Source: Nitrospirota bacterium (lineage in GTDB: Bacteria; Nitrospirota; Thermodesulfovibrionia; Thermodesulfovibrionales; JdFR-85). From it: DNA of 7,686 nt. Below the pieces are notes generated by a model. The model searched no databases. It saw nothing but the letters and a program-made list of their open reading frames with translations, and had not been told where the DNA came from. The stretch's first letter is position 1. Each line of letters starts with the position of its first letter. The stretch is from assembly GCA_015485235.1 (NCBI GenBank), contig WFTX01000031.1, positions 1 to 7,686 on the forward strand, read 5' to 3'. This document shows positions 6,136-7,686 of this stretch, one piece after another. The translations under genes were made by a program, and so were the position numbers.

Positions 6136-7650
6136 TCAGAAACCTCCCGTTATGTGCTTGGCGGCGACCATTGTATCGGATAGCCCGTAATGGACCCGTT
6201 CGAGCAGGTGGCTTACGCTTACATGCATGAACCCTAAGAACGTATTCGGGAAGATTCCTATCCAGAGCACAAAAATGGCCAGGACAAGGAGGGTTGCCGC
6301 TTCCCTCAGTTCCATGGGATGAAGGCTGGCGATCTTCTCGTTTACTTCGTTGAAGAAAACCCTCTGATAGAGCCAGAGCATGTATCCGGCCCCTATGATA
6401 ATCCCTGTTGCGGCAAGGACGCCGGCCAGGACCTTTGCCTTGAATCCGCCCAGTATTATCAGAAACTCCCCTACAAAACCATTCAGTCCCGGAAGCCCGA
6501 CCGAGGCAAGGGTGAAGAGCAGGAAGAAGCCCGCATATACAGGCATCACAGTGGCAAGTCCCCCATAGTCGGCGATCTCCCTTGAATGGGTCCTTTCATA
6601 GACTATCCCGACACAGAGGAAGAGGGCACCTGTAACAATGCCGTGGTTTATCATCTGGAGTATGCCGCCTTCCACTCCCTGGGTGTTAAGGGCAAAAATC
6701 CCGAGGGTTACAAAGCCCATGTGGCTTACGGAACTGTAGGCTATCAATCTCTTCAGGTCAGTCTGTCCAAGACATACTATTCCCCCGTAGATGATGGCTA
6801 CCACCGAGAGGCCGAGCATGAACGGGGTCATCGCCCTTGACGCGTCTGGAAGAATGGGGAGGGAGAACCTGAGAAAGCCGTAGGCTCCCATCTTGATCAG
6901 GATGGCCGCCAGGATGACGCTTCCGGCAGTTGGTGCCTCTGTGTGGGCATCGGGAAGCCATGTATGGACGGGGAACATGGGGACCTTAACGGCAAAGGCG
7001 GCAAAGAAGGCCCAGAAGAGCCAGAACTGGAGAGAGATGGGGAGTGTGAGCTGGGAGAGCTTGACGATATTGAATGTTCCGCTCTTCATATAGAGGACGA
7101 TTATTCCCACCAGCATCAGGACGCTTCCCACGAGGGTGTAGAGGAAGAACTTTATGGCTGCATAGACCCTCTTCGGTCCGCCCCAGACTCCGATGATAAG
7201 GTACATGGGAATGAGCATCGCCTCCCAGAAAATATAGAAGAGAAAGAAGTCAAGGGAGCAGAAGACACCGATCATGGCACCCTCTATCAGGAGGATGGAG
7301 ATGAAGAACTCCTTCAGTTTTGTCTTTATGGAACCCCAGGAGATGAGTATGCAGAGGATGGTGATGAGAGTGCTCAGGAGGACGAAGAGGACGCTTATCC
7401 CGTCAACGCCGAGGTAGTACTGGATGCCCCATTCGCTGATCCAGTCCTTTCTCTCGACAAACTGCATCAGATGGGTAGTCCGGTCGAAATGGGTGAAGAG
7501 GGGGAGCGATAGGAGAAACGTGAGGAGACTGACACCGAGGGAGATGAACCTTATGAAGTTCTCGTGCTTCCTGTTCACAAAGAGAAGTATCAGAGCCCCT
7601 ATTACAGGGGTGAATATGAGAGATGTCAATACCGGGTATCCTAAATTCAT
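6136..7650 (-). CDS. nuoM: NADH-quinone oxidoreductase subunit M
   Basis: A 504-residue antiporter-like subunit of the complex I membrane arm, homologous to NuoL and NuoN, forming one proton channel. Key residues are in place: Glu143 in FWEAMLIPMYLIIGVWG (TM5), Lys222 in VKVPMFPVHTWLPDAHTEAP (TM7 and loop, the most diagnostic NuoM segment), Lys253 in LIKMGAYGFLRF (TM8), and Glu395 in GLPGLNGFVGEF (TM12), where NuoL and NuoN usually have Lys. LGVDGISVLFVLLS (80-93) and GQTDLKRLIAYSSVSHMGF (295-313) are further family signatures. An AGGAG 9 bases before the ATG supports the start. It follows a coding tail, probably nuoL, after 4 bp and precedes nuoN by 1 bp, the standard L-M-N order. Length and motifs are normal, so a working subunit is expected. 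Confidence 0.98.
   Translation of the reverse strand: MNLGYPVLTSLIFTPVIGALILLFVNRKHENFIRFISLGVSLLTFLLSLPLFTHFDRTTHLMQFVERKDWISEWGIQYYLGVDGISVLFVLLSTLITILCILISWGSIKTKLKEFFISILLIEGAMIGVFCSLDFFLFYIFWEAMLIPMYLIIGVWGGPKRVYAAIKFFLYTLVGSVLMLVGIIVLYMKSGTFNIVKLSQLTLPISLQFWLFWAFFAAFAVKVPMFPVHTWLPDAHTEAPTAGSVILAAILIKMGAYGFLRFSLPILPDASRAMTPFMLGLSVVAIIYGGIVCLGQTDLKRLIAYSSVSHMGFVTLGIFALNTQGVEGGILQMINHGIVTGALFLCVGIVYERTHSREIADYGGLATVMPVYAGFFLLFTLASVGLPGLNGFVGEFLIILGGFKAKVLAGVLAATGIIIGAGYMLWLYQRVFFNEVNEKIASLHPMELREAATLLVLAIFVLWIGIFPNTFLGFMHVSVSHLLERVHYGLSDTMVAAKHITGGF
6143..6148 (-). promoter_or_regulatory. Ribosome binding site of nuoN inside nuoM
   Basis: The minus strand reads GGGAGG within the Gly-Gly codons at the nuoM C-terminus, 8 bases before the nuoN ATG. 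It fixes the nuoN start and indicates coupled translation of the two subunits. Confidence 0.8.
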
Positions 7651-7654
7651 GTTG

Positions 7655-7686
7655 TCACACTCCTGTCACTATCATTACTATTGCTA
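7655..7686 (-). CDS. 3' end of an upstream gene, probably nuoL
   Basis: One minus-strand frame reads A-I-V-M-I-V-T-G-V and stops with TGA at 7657-7655, 4 bp before the nuoM ATG. The short hydrophobic end and the position suit the C-terminus of NuoL, which normally precedes NuoM. Ten codons, counting the stop, are too few for a sequence-based identification. The other two frames are either closed by stops here or give a polar Ser/Asn-rich run. Confidence 0.45.
   Translation of the reverse strand, partial: AIVMIVTGV
7658..7664 (-). promoter_or_regulatory. Ribosome binding site of nuoM
   Basis: The minus strand reads AGGAGTG, with 9 bases between AGGAG and the nuoM ATG. It overlaps the last codons of the presumed nuoL, in keeping with a compact operon. 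Confidence 0.75.

Noticed and set aside
6943..7512. 189-codon plus-strand ORF opposite nuoM
   Set aside because: It lies antisense to well-conserved nuoM, is very rich in Glu and Asp, and has no recognisable motif. It is a by-product of the codon use of a hydrophobic gene.
1..7686. tRNA, rRNA, CRISPR array, insertion sequence or attachment site
   Set aside because: I saw no cloverleaf, rRNA segment, regularly spaced repeat, transposase or terminal inverted repeats. Coding sequence fills nearly the whole window.

Overview
The window comes from a bacterium with a proton-pumping NADH dehydrogenase (complex I, Nuo) and type IV pili. Every gene I can support lies on the minus strand, so transcription runs from the right edge to the left. 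G+C looks balanced by eye, and AGG (Arg) and ATA (Ile) codons are common. Together with the pilV-pilW-pilX gene order, this fits Nitrospirota or the Geobacter-like Desulfobacterota. That placement is an inference; there is no rRNA or other decisive marker here.

Right part (about 7686 to 4722): the end of a complex I operon. A short coding tail, probably the last codons of nuoL, is followed by complete nuoM and nuoN. The genes are tightly packed, with 4 bp then 1 bp between them. Both proteins keep the membrane glutamate and the lysines of antiporter-like, proton-pumping subunits.

Middle (4721 to 4514): a 208-bp spacer with no gene. It shows no convincing intrinsic terminator. It contains two possible stem-loop regions, a cluster of three TATTGA hexamers in alternating orientation, and a -24/-12 (sigma-54-like) element just upstream of the pilus genes.

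Left part (4513 to 1): a tightly coupled minor-pilin cluster. It holds a PilV-like prepilin (with an unusual Ala at the cleavage site), a PilW-like prepilin, a PilX/GspK-like prepilin (TTG start, no Glu5), and a large exported protein whose first 749 residues are present before the window edge cuts it. PilV, PilW and PilX are known to form the priming tip of type IV pili and usually occur with the adhesin PilY1. The large protein occupies the PilY1 slot, but its visible part does not look like PilY1. It has a signal peptide, a Cys-rich alpha/beta-looking region, and then a duplicated domain of about 100 residues with paired cysteines. It is the least explained and most interesting item in the window: a candidate pilus-tip or surface protein of unknown function.
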